A stretch of DNA of 64,000 bases from JACVRX01 sp963819885 (GCA_963819885.1 CAWFXV010000022.1:210854-274853); one strand, 5' to 3'; counted from the stretch's first letter, positions 21,863-30,758 are shown. A program made the numbers and translations. Notes: generated by a model not told the origin, from the sequence alone.

Positions 21863-23599
21863 CTAAGATTCGCCGGCATCCACCGGTTGAAAACGCAGTG
21901 CCGCAGCGGCATGTGCTGGCACGACCGGCCGGTGTGGCGGCACCGGGTCGATCCGCAGATAGGCGGCGCCCGGCTTGGGGCGCGGATCTGGCTCACCCTT
22001 GTTCGGCCAGAACGCCATCGCCCGCTCGGCCTGCGCGGTGATCGTGAGCGACGGGTTCACCCCGAGGTTGGCGGAGACCGCCGAACCGTCGACCACGTGC
22101 AGCCCCGGGTACCCGTGCACGCGGTGGTAGGCGTCGATGACACCGGTTTCGGCGGAGTCGCCGATCACACAGCCACCGAGGATGTGCGCAGTCATCGGCA
22201 CGTCGAAGACATCGCCGACGGTTCCGCCCGGCATGCCGCCGATCTCCTTGGCGGCGATGCGGGCCGCGGTGTGCCCCGCCGGGATCCAGTTCGGATTTGG
22301 TGCGCCGTGCCCCTGCCGGCTGGTGAGCCGGTGACGCAACGGGCCCTTCCGGCGGAATACCGTCAGCGAGTTGTCTGAGGACTGCATGACCAGCAGGATC
22401 ACCGTGCGCTCGGACCAGCGGAGGACCGAGAACGAGCGCAGGAACGTGACCGGATGACTCGCGGCGAGGGCGAGGAAACGGACCGGGCGTGGCAGGCGGC
22501 CGTCGCCGTCGACCAGGAGCGTGCCGAGCAGGCCCATCGCGTTGCTGCCTTTGCCGTAGCGCACGGGTTCGATGTGGGTGGTGTCATCTGGATGGATCGA
22601 CGAGGTGATCGCGGGGCCCCGGGAGAAGTCGGTATCGACGGCGCGGGCTGTCGCGCCCAGCAGGGCCTCGGAGTTGGTCCGGGTCAGCTCACCCAGACGT
22701 CGGGAGATGAGCGGAAGAACTCCGTCGTCGCGCAGCGAATGCAACAGCGTCTGCGTGCCCAGGGTGCCTGCCGCGAACACGACGTGATCGGTGGTCAAAC
22801 TCCGACGGGCTCGGCCCGGCCGAAGCCTCTCGTTGATCAACGAAGCGGGCCCGCGCGGCGTCCGCCGAACCTCGACCTCGTATCCACCGGCGTATCGCGG
22901 CCGAACCGCTACCGCCGTCGTGTTGGCCAGGATCCGGGCGCCGGCCCGCTCGGCGAGGTAGAGGTAGTTGGTCTCGAGCGTGTTCTTCGCGCCGTACCGG
23001 CACCCGGTCATGCACTCGCCGCAGTGCAGGCAACCGGTTCGCCGGGGCCCAGCTCCGCCGAAGTAGGGGTCATCGACCTCTACGCCAGGTGTTCCGAGGT
23101 ACACGCCCACGGGTGCGTACCGGAACGTTTCGGCTACGCCCATCTTCGCCGCGACGGCCTGCATGACGGTGTCCGATGGCGTCGGTTCTGACACGACGGT
23201 GACACCGAGCATGCGTTCGGCCTGGTCGTAGTACGGGGAGAGTTCCGCCCGCCAATCAGTGATGTGCTGCCAGTGCTGGTCGCGGTAGAACTCCGCAAGT
23301 GGCCGGTAGAGCGTGTTCGCATAGACCAGCGAGCCGCCACCGACGCCCGCACCCGAGAGCACGACGACGTTGCGCAGCAACGAGATCCGCTGGATGCCGG
23401 TGCATCCCAGCGCAGGCGCCCAGAGAAAATTGCGGAGATCCCAACTGGTTGTCGGGAAATCCTCCGGCCGGAATCGCCGCCCGGCTTCGAGTACCGCGAC
23501 GCGATAGCCCTTTTCGGTCAGCCGCAATGCGGCGACGCTGCCGCCGAAGCCGGAACCGACCACCACGACGTCGACGTCGGGCGCACCGCCCCCGGCCAT
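21863..23599 (-). CDS. GMC family oxidoreductase (cholesterol-oxidase-like, ChoD type)
   Basis: The 578-residue flavoprotein begins with an FAD-binding Rossmann motif (VVVVGSGFGGSVAALRL) and has SGAGVGGGSLVYAN and C-terminal GLHVVDGSAVSANLGVNP. A Cys cluster, GCLHCGECMTGCRYGAKNT, resembles a ferredoxin-like motif and is characteristic of the ChoD-type branch. Mycobacterium tuberculosis ChoD has the same length, from memory. The substrate is probably a hydrophobic alcohol or sterol, but the annotation of ChoD as cholesterol oxidase is itself uncertain. No sterol catabolic genes are nearby. ATG 23599 is the natural start, with no leader peptide. Confidence 0.85.
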   Translation of the reverse strand: MAGGGAPDVDVVVVGSGFGGSVAALRLTEKGYRVAVLEAGRRFRPEDFPTTSWDLRNFLWAPALGCTGIQRISLLRNVVVLSGAGVGGGSLVYANTLYRPLAEFYRDQHWQHITDWRAELSPYYDQAERMLGVTVVSEPTPSDTVMQAVAAKMGVAETFRYAPVGVYLGTPGVEVDDPYFGGAGPRRTGCLHCGECMTGCRYGAKNTLETNYLYLAERAGARILANTTAVAVRPRYAGGYEVEVRRTPRGPASLINERLRPGRARRSLTTDHVVFAAGTLGTQTLLHSLRDDGVLPLISRRLGELTRTNSEALLGATARAVDTDFSRGPAITSSIHPDDTTHIEPVRYGKGSNAMGLLGTLLVDGDGRLPRPVRFLALAASHPVTFLRSFSVLRWSERTVILLVMQSSDNSLTVFRRKGPLRHRLTSRQGHGAPNPNWIPAGHTAARIAAKEIGGMPGGTVGDVFDVPMTAHILGGCVIGDSAETGVIDAYHRVHGYPGLHVVDGSAVSANLGVNPSLTITAQAERAMAFWPNKGEPDPRPKPGAAYLRIDPVPPHRPVVPAHAAAALRFQPVDAGES

Positions 23600-23733
23600 G
23601 GGTCACCACCTCGTCCGGAGCCTAACCACACCGGTGAAGTGATGCGGGAATGATTTCGAGACCTTGGGAGAGCCGGGCTTGTGGTGTCGACCCCGCAGGC
23701 GCTCAGCCAGGCGGCGGCTGTCAGGATGCGGGC

Positions 23734-24372
23734 ATGCGTCTGGACCACGTCTCGTACGCCGCCGGCCCGGAAGGGCTCGACGTCACGAGCCGCCGGCTCG
23801 CGGATGCGCTCGGGGTCGATTTCGTCGACGGCGGCATACACCCTCGGTTCGGGACCCGCAATCGCGTTCTGCCGCTGGCCAGTGGCCACTACCTGGAAGT
23901 GGTCGCCGTACTTGACCATCCCGTCGCGGACAAGGTGCCGTTCGGGCAGGCCGTCAAGGCACGCACCGACCGTGGTGGGGGATGGCTGGGCTGGGTCGTG
24001 GCCGTCGACGACCTGACCGAGATCGAGACTCGGTTGGGTCGGTCCGCCGTCCAGGGAAACCGCAGACGCCCCGACGGCTTCGAGCTGTTGTGGAGGCAGA
24101 TCGGGGTCAAGGGACTCATCAACGACCCACAGTTGCCGTTCTTCGTGTGCTGGGAGTCCGACCCGAGCCATCATCCTGCCGCGGGCGCCGCTGACGGCGT
24201 CGATCTGGTCCGCCTGGAAATCGCCGGTGACCCGCACCGGGTCACCGAATGGCTGGGTGAGCCCGAGGACCACCCACTCGACGACGTCGAGGTCGACTGG
24301 GTGGCTCCGTCGGGCACGCCGGGCGTCCTCGCCGCCCATTTCCGCACTTTGTCCGGTGTCGTGCGCATCTGA
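23734..24372 (+). CDS. VOC-family protein (glyoxalase-like domain)
   Basis: The 212-residue protein starts MRLDHVSYAAGPEGLD and has RFGTRNRVLPLASGHYLEVVAVLDH and LPFFVCWESDPSHHP. These are the blocks of the glyoxalase-like domain (vicinal oxygen chelate fold), where His4 and Glu in HYLEVV are likely metal ligands. Members have varied or unknown substrates. ATG 23734 aligns with the family start. It is divergent from the GMC oxidoreductase and convergent with the fructosamine kinase. Confidence 0.82.
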   Translation: MRLDHVSYAAGPEGLDVTSRRLADALGVDFVDGGIHPRFGTRNRVLPLASGHYLEVVAVLDHPVADKVPFGQAVKARTDRGGGWLGWVVAVDDLTEIETRLGRSAVQGNRRRPDGFELLWRQIGVKGLINDPQLPFFVCWESDPSHHPAAGAADGVDLVRLEIAGDPHRVTEWLGEPEDHPLDDVEVDWVAPSGTPGVLAAHFRTLSGVVRI

Positions 24373-24384
24373 GCCGCCCGACGC

Positions 24385-25245
24385 TCACCTCGTATTCAAC
24401 AACGACCGCGCGAGCCGTCCAGCCGCAGCACCGTAGGAGCCACCGAACAGGACGGCGTGGACGAGCACAGGGTGCAGCTGATGCAACGCCAGCCTGGCCG
24501 GCCACCCGGCGGCGAGCGGCCACCGTTCCTGGTATGCGGCGATCAGCCGGTCGAGATGCGGGAGACCGAACAAGGCCAGCATGGCCAGGTCAGTCTCGCG
24601 GTGCCCGCCGTGCACCGCGGGGTCGATCACTCGGGCGAGCCCGTCGGAGCCCCATAACACGTTGCCGGCCCACAGATCTCCATGGACCAGTGCCGGCGGC
24701 TCAGCGGGTCCCGCCAGCTCGGGCAACACGCCCAGCACATCCTCGACGGCCCGGGCGTCGTCAGGCGCCACCGAACCCAGCGCAGTTGCCGCCCGGAGAA
24801 AGGGCCGGATTCTACCCTCGGCCCAGAGGTCTAGCCACGTGCTCCATGGTCCGCCCGGAAGCGCCAAGGTGGCGATCCAGCCGTCTCCATCGGTAGACCC
24901 GAAGGCCGCTGCCCCAGCCCGGTGGGTTCGTGCCAGTGCTCGGCCCAAGTGCTCGGCGGCCGGCGCCGACGCCCGGCCCGGCTCGACCCATTCGAGGACC
25001 AGGCACGAGTCGTCGGATCCGATCACGCCCGGCACTGGCACGCCGCCAGGAGCATGGGCCATCCGGCGCAAGCCGGCGGCCTCCACGGCAAAGAACCCCG
25101 GCGGGGAGCCCGACCTGGACTTGGCGAACACCGTGCGCCCGTCCTCGAGCCAGACCCGATGCGCAGCGCAGATGTCGCCACCGCTGACCGGTTCGAGCCG
25201 TTGCACGCGACTGCCGGCCAGCCGGCTCACCGAATCCGCGATCAC
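24385..25245 (-). CDS. Fructosamine kinase family protein
   Basis: The 286-residue protein has PVSGGDICAAHRVWLEDGRTVFAK at its start (not all continuous with other blocks), the kinase Lys in FAKS, then EPPALVHGDLWAGNVLWGSDG, which carries the catalytic HGDLWxGN, and VIDPAVHGGHRETDLAM with the metal-binding Asp. Bacterial members phosphorylate sugar adducts on amines, such as ribuloselysine and fructoselysine, for deglycation. It lies 12 bases after the low-molecular-weight phosphatase gene, and such pairing is common. The two may repair glycated proteins together (inference from family knowledge). Confidence 0.9.
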   Translation of the reverse strand: MIADSVSRLAGSRVQRLEPVSGGDICAAHRVWLEDGRTVFAKSRSGSPPGFFAVEAAGLRRMAHAPGGVPVPGVIGSDDSCLVLEWVEPGRASAPAAEHLGRALARTHRAGAAAFGSTDGDGWIATLALPGGPWSTWLDLWAEGRIRPFLRAATALGSVAPDDARAVEDVLGVLPELAGPAEPPALVHGDLWAGNVLWGSDGLARVIDPAVHGGHRETDLAMLALFGLPHLDRLIAAYQERWPLAAGWPARLALHQLHPVLVHAVLFGGSYGAAAGRLARSLLNTR

Positions 25246-25257
25246 CTCGGACCGAGC

Positions 25258-25773
25258 TCAGCCTCGTCGGGAATCGTCGAGCTCGCTGCGCAGGGTCTGG
25301 ACCAGGCCGTTGATAGCCGGCTGGATTTGGTCGATGACGCGGGCGAATCCGTCATCGCCGCCGTAGTAGGGATCGTGGACGTCGAGGTCGCCTGACGCCA
25401 GCGCCATCGGGTCGTACGCACGGAGCATCTGGATCTTGTCCTGGTCGAGGGTGTCCGGTGCAAGCAGGTGGAGTTCGGCCAGGTTGTCGCGGTCCAGGGC
25501 CAGCACCAGGTCGTAGTCGGAAAACGAGGCGCGGGTGAATTGCCGAGCGCGGTGATCGGCGGCATCAAAGCCCCGGTCTCGCAGGGCGGCCAGCGTGCGA
25601 GGGTCGGCCGGACCGCCGACATGCCAGCTGCCCGTCCCGGCGGAGTCGACGGTCACGGCGTCGGACAGGCCGGCATCGTCGAGTCGACGGCGGAGCATCG
25701 CGGCGGCCATGGGCGAACGGCAGATGTTACCCAGGCAGACGAGACAGATGCGGAGCCCGGAACGCGCAGCCAT
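25258..25773 (-). CDS. Low-molecular-weight protein-tyrosine phosphatase
   Basis: The 171-residue protein has the P-loop CLGNICRSP (residues 11-19, the CX5R motif) and the general-acid motif with DPYYGGDDGF near the C-terminus. The frame upstream of ATG 25773 is not related to the family, so this start is used. Members dephosphorylate tyrosine or, in partnership with fructosamine kinase, may act on phosphosugar adducts. It follows the unknown gene at 25796 by 22 bases and precedes the kinase by 12, so the three probably form one operon. Confidence 0.92.
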   Translation of the reverse strand: MAARSGLRICLVCLGNICRSPMAAAMLRRRLDDAGLSDAVTVDSAGTGSWHVGGPADPRTLAALRDRGFDAADHRARQFTRASFSDYDLVLALDRDNLAELHLLAPDTLDQDKIQMLRAYDPMALASGDLDVHDPYYGGDDGFARVIDQIQPAINGLVQTLRSELDDSRRG

Positions 25774-25795
25774 GACCTGGTGGGCGGCCGGGGGC

Positions 25796-26248
25796 TCAGG
25801 ACCCCCCATTGTCCGCGTAGCGAGCAAGCTCGCCCACTGCCAGGGCCAACTCGGTCGCGAGCTCGAACGATCGCTCATGATGCGGATGGCCGCGCATCCA
25901 CAGGCACACGGTCTGGACGACCGCACCCGACCACGCGGGATCACGGCGCAGGGCGTGGCGAAGCGATACCGGGCTTGGCGTGAACGCCGCGACGTCGTAC
26001 CACCGGCCGTCGGCGAACGCCAGCAGCGGGTATCCGTCGGCGTCGTCGTAGACGACCTCATAGTTCCTGCCCCCGAGCAGGCCCTCGTACCAGGCGCGGT
26101 CCTGGCCGCTGTCGGGATTGGCCCGAGTCGGTGGTGTGGCGACGGATCTAGGCGTCACGGGCAACGACGGTGAGGTGGTCCATGGACTATCCGCCGGGGG
26201 CTGCTCGGTCAGCACCGACCCGACGCTCCCGAAGTTGCCGACCATCAC
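25796..26248 (-). CDS. Unknown protein upstream of the phosphatase
   Basis: The 150-residue protein has a Pro/Ser/Thr-rich N-terminal third and then a compact domain: RAWYEGLLGGRNYEVVYDD, DGRWYDVAAF and GHPHHERSFELATELALAVG. I do not recognise the family. The C-terminal part looks like a small alpha/beta domain with two helices and a His-rich turn; there is no membrane segment. Tandem ATGs at 26248 and 26245 lie downstream of GGAGG. It heads the presumed phosphatase-fructosamine kinase operon. Confidence 0.6.
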   Translation of the reverse strand: MMVGNFGSVGSVLTEQPPADSPWTTSPSLPVTPRSVATPPTRANPDSGQDRAWYEGLLGGRNYEVVYDDADGYPLLAFADGRWYDVAAFTPSPVSLRHALRRDPAWSGAVVQTVCLWMRGHPHHERSFELATELALAVGELARYADNGGS

Positions 26249-26396
26249 AACTCAGCCTCCTGCAAAGCACAGTTGTCGGCACAACGCCCCCCGAGACACC
26301 CGCTCAGCCGGTGGCCTCGCAACGTGTCGTCGTCGTGAGGAAAGTAGGCACAACGGTATGACACGGGCAGTGACGGTCAAAGCACTGGGTCGGGCG

Positions 26397-26414
26397 CGTC
26401 GGCAGGCGCCGACG
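26397..26414 (-). terminator. Short hairpin after the holin-like gene
   Basis: CGTCGGC (26397-26403) and GCCGACG (26408-26414) form a 7-bp GC stem with a four-base loop directly after the stop of the 26416-26784 gene. There is no T tract. The rest of the 26249-26415 gap shows no other clear signal. Confidence 0.5.
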
Positions 26415-26415
26415 A

Positions 26416-26784
26416 TCAATCGGGCAGCAGCACGTTCAGCAGCCAGCTCACGACGGAGATCACCAGGCCGCCCAACACCGCGGGCCAGAACCCGTCGACG
26501 TCGAACGGAACGTTCAACAAGCCGGCGATCCACGAGGTCAACAGCAGCATGAGCGCGTTCACGACCAGCGTGAACAGTCCCAGGGTGATGATGTAGAGAG
26601 GCAGTGAGAGCAGCTTGACTATCGGCTTGATGAACAGGTTGATCAGCCCGAACACCGTGGCGACAACAACAATTGTCAGGACCTCACCGCCGGTCGTCGA
26701 TGCGTCGACGTCGACACCGTCGACGACCAACGTCGCGATCCAGAGCGCGACGGCGTTGACGAGTATCCGAACGATTAGCCCCAC
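26416..26784 (-). CDS. Phage-holin-superfamily IV membrane protein (YvlD-like)
   Basis: The 122-residue protein has four membrane spans: VRILVNAVALWIATLVV, TIVVVATVFGLINLFI, YIITLGLFTLVVNALMLLLT and AVLGGLVISVVSWLLNVLLP. The FGLINLFIKPIVKLLSLPLY and ITLGLFTLVVNA blocks are diagnostic of the family. Despite the name these are chromosomal proteins, often linked to envelope stress; there are no phage genes around it. ATG 26784 is the only good start. Confidence 0.88.
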   Translation of the reverse strand: MGLIVRILVNAVALWIATLVVDGVDVDASTTGGEVLTIVVVATVFGLINLFIKPIVKLLSLPLYIITLGLFTLVVNALMLLLTSWIAGLLNVPFDVDGFWPAVLGGLVISVVSWLLNVLLPD

Positions 26785-26880
26785 GGGTCCGGAGCGTAGC
26801 GGCCGACAGCGGGCGCTGGAATGACCGCTGCGGCGTGATCTGGTGGTCCAAGCCCGGACAGCAGCGACGGACAGCCGGAG

Positions 26881-27846
26881 TCAGCTCGGCACGGAGACCG
26901 TGGCTGGCGCTCTGTCGGCGGGACGGGCAGGGGTGGCGGCTTGCTGGGCAAGCGCGACTCCGGCGAGGACGATCGCACCACCGACAATCTGGACCGGCCT
27001 GAGCGCCTGACCCAGCCAGGCCCAGGCGACGGCGGCGGCGACGACCGGCTCACACATGCCGACGGCCCCGACGATGGTCGGCGGGACGTGCCGAAGCGCC
27101 GCGAGGTTCAAGGAGTATGGCGCAAGCGTGCCGAGCAGGATCACCCAAGCAATGCCCATCCACACCGGCAGGGCTACCTCGTCCCAAACGCCCAGCAGTG
27201 AGGTCGTGCTGGCGAACTCAGCGGACTCGAACGACCACCACGGCTGTGCGACTGCCCAGAACAGTGCCCCGAAGGCGAACATGTAGAACGTCAGCGAGGC
27301 AGGGTCGCGGGTGGCCGCGGTGTGGCCGCCGACGAGGAAGTACGTCGCCAGGCACGCGGCGGCACCCAGCCCGGCCGCGATACCGATCGGGTCCAGACCC
27401 GTGTCGCGCCACACCCGGGCCACCAGCGCGAGGCCACCGAAAGCGAGTGCGATCGCGAGCCAGGTGCGCCGCCGGACATCCTCTCTACGCACCACCCGGG
27501 TATAGACCGCGACCAGCACGGGTGCGGTGAATTCCAGCAGGAGCGCAATCCCGACCGGGAGACGATCGATGGCGACGAAGTACAGCCACTGGACCATCGC
27601 CGCACCGGCGAACCCCAGGACGATGAGCGCCGGTAGCTCGCGGGCGGACACTCGTAGCCGGCTCGGCGCTGCCACGAGCAGGACGAGGCCCAGCGCGAGC
27701 GCAACGCCCGCGCATCGCACCGCGGTGAGCCGAGCCGGGTCGACGCCGGCTTCGAGCACGACCTTCGACACGCTGGCGTTCACGGCAAAGAGCAGCGCGG
27801 CGAGCGTGACGTAGAGCAGTCCCCGACGGGGCGATGCCGCAGCCAC
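26881..27846 (-). CDS. DMT-superfamily EamA transporter
   Basis: The 321-residue protein has ten hydrophobic segments in two EamA repeats. The first repeat begins LLYVTLAALLFAVNASVSK, and the second ends VVAAAVAWAWLGQALRPVQ followed by IVGGAIVLAGVALAQ. These are typical drug/metabolite exporters. A short Pro/Ala-rich tail ends the protein. The substrate cannot be read from the sequence. It is divergent from the aminotransferase gene 78 bases away, so amino-acid-related export is conceivable. Confidence 0.88.
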   Translation of the reverse strand: MAAASPRRGLLYVTLAALLFAVNASVSKVVLEAGVDPARLTAVRCAGVALALGLVLLVAAPSRLRVSARELPALIVLGFAGAAMVQWLYFVAIDRLPVGIALLLEFTAPVLVAVYTRVVRREDVRRRTWLAIALAFGGLALVARVWRDTGLDPIGIAAGLGAAACLATYFLVGGHTAATRDPASLTFYMFAFGALFWAVAQPWWSFESAEFASTTSLLGVWDEVALPVWMGIAWVILLGTLAPYSLNLAALRHVPPTIVGAVGMCEPVVAAAVAWAWLGQALRPVQIVGGAIVLAGVALAQQAATPARPADRAPATVSVPS

Positions 27847-27924
27847 GCTGTGAAATTAGCAATCGGGTACGACGCTAGTGTCACTGTCTCAGTGCCCGGA
27901 CGGAATGTCTGGCGCTGCCGACGT

Positions 27925-29019
27925 ATGGTGGCGGGCATGGCCTCCCGTCCCCGGCTGCGCTCGGCCCTCGAGCAGCTCCCCTCATATCGACCCGGCCGGG
28001 CCGCTCCCAGTGCTCCGGGAGCCCTGACCTACAAGATCTCGTCGAACGAGAACCCCTACCCGCCGTTGCCCGGCGTGCTGGAAGCGGCCGTAGCGGCCGC
28101 CGGCGCCATGAACCGGTATCCGGACATGTTCGCCGCCAGCCTGGTGTCCGCCCTCGCAGAGCGCCTGGACGTGCCGGAAAGTCATCTGGCCACCGGCACC
28201 GGAAGCGTGGGCGTCCTGCAGCAGGTTGTCCAGGCGACGGCCGCCGAGGGCGACGAGGTGGTTTATGCGTGGCGATCGTTCGAGGCCTACCCGATCGTCG
28301 TGGGCATCTCCGGCGCACAAACGATCCGCGTGCCATTGGACGATGCCGCCCGCCACGATCTCACCGCTATGGCGGACGCTGTCACCGATCGCACGAGGCT
28401 CGTGCTGATCTGCAGCCCGAACAACCCCACCGGACCCGCCGTGCGGCACGCCGAGATGGCGGCCTTCCTCGACCGCGTCCCGGCCGATGTGCTGGTGGTT
28501 CTTGACGAGGCGTATTGCGAGTTCGTCCGCGACCCGGATGCCGTCGACGGGGTCCGGCTGTACCGCGACCGGCCGAACGTGTGCGTCCTGCGCACCTTCT
28601 CCAAGGCCTACGGGCTGGCCGGGCTGCGGGTCGGTTTCGGCGTGGCACACGAACAGGTCGCCGACGCCCTGCGCAAGACCGCCGTGCCGTTCGGTGTCTC
28701 CGGAATCGCGCAGCACGCCGCAGTCGAGTCACTGCGACGTGAGGCCGCCCTGCTCGAGCGGGTCGAGACGCTTGTCGCCGAGCGCGAACGCGTGCGAACC
28801 GCGTTGATCGATCAGGGGTGGGAGATCCCTGTCAGTGAGGCCAACTTCGTCTGGCTTGCGCTCGGCGAGACAACAACCGACTTCGCCGCCGCTTGCGACC
28901 AGGCCGGCGTCGTCGTCCGGGCCTTTCCGGGGGAGGGCTGCCGGGTCACCGTCGCCGAGCCGGAAGCAAGCGACCTGTTGCTGCGAACGGCCGCGGAGTG
29001 GCGCAAGAACAGGTCGTGA
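27925..29019 (+). CDS. Histidinol-phosphate/aromatic aminotransferase (PLP class I/II)
   Basis: The protein has about 364 residues. NENPYPPLP near the start, ICSPNNPTGPAV, VVLDEAYCEF and RTFSKAYGLAGLRVGF with the PLP-binding Lys are the blocks of the HisC/Pat group. Such proteins outside his operons often serve as aromatic amino acid aminotransferases (Pat) in actinobacteria. No other his gene is nearby, so the exact substrate is open. ATG 27925 and ATG 27937 are equally plausible starts; neither has a strong ribosome-binding site. Confidence 0.85.
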   Translation: MVAGMASRPRLRSALEQLPSYRPGRAAPSAPGALTYKISSNENPYPPLPGVLEAAVAAAGAMNRYPDMFAASLVSALAERLDVPESHLATGTGSVGVLQQVVQATAAEGDEVVYAWRSFEAYPIVVGISGAQTIRVPLDDAARHDLTAMADAVTDRTRLVLICSPNNPTGPAVRHAEMAAFLDRVPADVLVVLDEAYCEFVRDPDAVDGVRLYRDRPNVCVLRTFSKAYGLAGLRVGFGVAHEQVADALRKTAVPFGVSGIAQHAAVESLRREAALLERVETLVAERERVRTALIDQGWEIPVSEANFVWLALGETTTDFAAACDQAGVVVRAFPGEGCRVTVAEPEASDLLLRTAAEWRKNRS

Positions 29020-29024
29020 CTTGA

Positions 29025-29067
29025 GGACGGCACCCAGGATTCGGGGGGCGAGACCCGGGTGCCGTCC
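29025..29067. terminator. Bidirectional hairpin between aminotransferase and secreted peptide gene
   Basis: GGACGGCACCC (29025-29035) and GGGTGCCGTCC (29057-29067) are perfect 11-bp arms with a 21-base loop. It lies between two convergent stops, at 29019 (plus) and 29079 (minus), so it can terminate both. Confidence 0.7.
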
Positions 29068-29078
29068 CTACGCCCGCC

Positions 29079-29219
29079 TCAGGCGCAACAGCCGGACGGG
29101 CCTTTCGCCACGGTGGCCTGTGGGTCGGGCGACGAAACCGCCACCGGCCCGGCGACGGCTGTCCCGAGGGCGACCGCCGCCACGGCGAGAGCGAGTATCC
29201 GTCGACCTCGCGACACCAC
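29079..29219 (-). CDS. Tiny secreted peptide ending in Cys-Cys, candidate signalling peptide
   Basis: A GGAGG site five bases upstream of GTG 29219 (a second GTG follows at 29216) opens a 46-codon frame. The first residues are SRGRR, then a hydrophobic core ILALAVAAVALGTAVAG, so it is a Sec signal peptide with likely cleavage near AVA-GPVA. The mature part is about 22 residues, contains SSPDPQATVAKG and ends GPSGCCA. I recognise no family. It is divergent from, and only 62 bases away from, an XRE-TPR regulator, the type of receptor that binds short peptides. I infer a peptide pheromone or its precursor. Confidence 0.65.
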   Translation of the reverse strand: MVSRGRRILALAVAAVALGTAVAGPVAVSSPDPQATVAKGPSGCCA

Positions 29220-29281
29220 TTCTACCTCCAGGGGGGTTGGGGGTCTGGCGCAGACGTGACATCTCGTAGTGAAATAGCGTC

Positions 29282-30679
29282 ATGGAAGTTCGTCAAGTTC
29301 GCGCGCACATCGATCCCGAGTCGCGGACGTCCATCGGCGCCCGGATCCGATCACTTCGCCTCGAACGTGGCCTGTCTCAGGCGCAGGTGGCGGAGGGAAT
29401 GCTTTCGGCCAGTTATGTCTCGTTGGTGGAAAGCGGTCGGCGCCAGCCGGCCATCTCCGCGCTCACGCACATCGCCGATCGGCTCGGCGTCGATACCGGT
29501 TATCTGCGGGACGGCATCGACGCCGAAGTGCGGCGTCGGGACCGGCTCGCGCTCGGTCGCGCGCACACCGCACTGAGCCGCGGTGAGGTCGACGACGCGT
29601 ATGTCCGCTTCGCGGCGCTCGATGGCTCGCGTGGCCTCGGCGAGGAGCAGCAGCGCGAGGTCCGAATGGGTCGAGCGCTGGCGGCGGAGCGCCGGGGCGA
29701 CCTCGAGGATGCGCTGCGGCTGTTGGCCGAACTCGCTGACGAAGCGCGCCGCTTACCCGTGGTCAACCCGTGGATGGACGTCGCGGAGGCCCTATGCCGG
29801 TGCTACCGGGAGGCGGGCGACCTCGACCTGGCAATCTCCACGGGCGAGGAAAGTATGCGCCATTCCGAAACGCTCGGCCTCGAGGCGAGTGACGAATACG
29901 TCCGGCTCGGCTGCACGGTTCTGTTCGCCTACCACGAACGCGGCGATGTCGCGAAGGCGACCCTGCTCGCCGCGGACATGATCCGGATTGCCGACGCGAT
30001 GGGCACGCCGCAGACCCGCGGGGCGGCCTACTGGAACGCCTCCCTGATCGCCGAGACACGAGGCGAGATCGGTCAGGCGCTCATGCTGGTCGACAGGGCA
30101 GTGGCGATGTTCGGGGAGAGTGACGACCGTCGCAACCTCGCCCGCCTGCGGGTCACCTACGCGTGGCTGCTCCTTCAGCATTCACCGCCGGAGGCTGACC
30201 GCGCGTTGGAGCTGCTCGATGGCACGCGAGGCAGCCTGGTCGAGCATGGCGGATCCGTCGACGTCGGCTCGTGTGACACCGAACGGGCGCGCGCCCTGCT
30301 CGCGTTGGGACGCCCGGCAGCGGCTCGGGAAGCCGCCGAGCAGTCCCTGGCCGGGCTCGGCGACCTGCCCCGGATCGAGTCCGCACGAGCCCGCCTCATG
30401 CTCGGCCGGGTACTACGTGAGCAGGGCGATCTGGCCGGCTGCGTCGACCAATGCACGCATGCCGGGGCAACGCTCGAGGCCATGGGTGCGACCCGGCAGG
30501 CCGCGGCCGTCTGGCGCGAGCTCGGCGACCTCTATCGCGACCTCGGCCGGGCGGAGGTCGCGATGGATGCCTACGACCGCGCCTTGCGCGCGGTGCGCAT
30601 CGCCCCCATCGGCGACGACCTGGGTCGCCAGTCCGAGGCCGCTGCTGCTCGGCACGAGGGCGATATGGCCAGTACCTAG
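29282..30679 (+). CDS. XRE-family regulator with TPR array (peptide-receptor type)
   Basis: The 465-residue protein has a helix-turn-helix at about residues 18-72 (ARIRSLRLERGLSQAQVAEG, then SASYVSLVESGRRQP). After it come roughly 380 residues of alpha-helical tetratricopeptide-like repeats, for example RGDLEDALRLLAELADEA, AGDLDLAISTGEESM and LGRAEVAMDAYDRALRAV. HTH-TPR proteins of this layout bind short peptides in Firmicutes (the RRNPP group); many actinobacterial ones have unknown ligands. ATG 29282 has a weak ribosome-binding site and could be leaderless. The divergent secreted peptide gene is the natural ligand candidate. The next gene downstream is on the other strand. Confidence 0.85.
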   Translation: MEVRQVRAHIDPESRTSIGARIRSLRLERGLSQAQVAEGMLSASYVSLVESGRRQPAISALTHIADRLGVDTGYLRDGIDAEVRRRDRLALGRAHTALSRGEVDDAYVRFAALDGSRGLGEEQQREVRMGRALAAERRGDLEDALRLLAELADEARRLPVVNPWMDVAEALCRCYREAGDLDLAISTGEESMRHSETLGLEASDEYVRLGCTVLFAYHERGDVAKATLLAADMIRIADAMGTPQTRGAAYWNASLIAETRGEIGQALMLVDRAVAMFGESDDRRNLARLRVTYAWLLLQHSPPEADRALELLDGTRGSLVEHGGSVDVGSCDTERARALLALGRPAAAREAAEQSLAGLGDLPRIESARARLMLGRVLREQGDLAGCVDQCTHAGATLEAMGATRQAAAVWRELGDLYRDLGRAEVAMDAYDRALRAVRIAPIGDDLGRQSEAAAARHEGDMAST

Positions 30680-30758
30680 CCGAATTCGGCGTCCGCGCCC
30701 CCGGGCGCTGGCGGCGCACCGCAGGGGAGTGCGCGGGCCGGCCCGGGGGCGCGGCATG

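Noticed and set aside
26416..26784. Holin-like gene as a prophage sign
   Set aside because: It belongs to the chromosomal YvlD-type branch of holin superfamily IV, and no phage structural, lysis or integrase genes are near.
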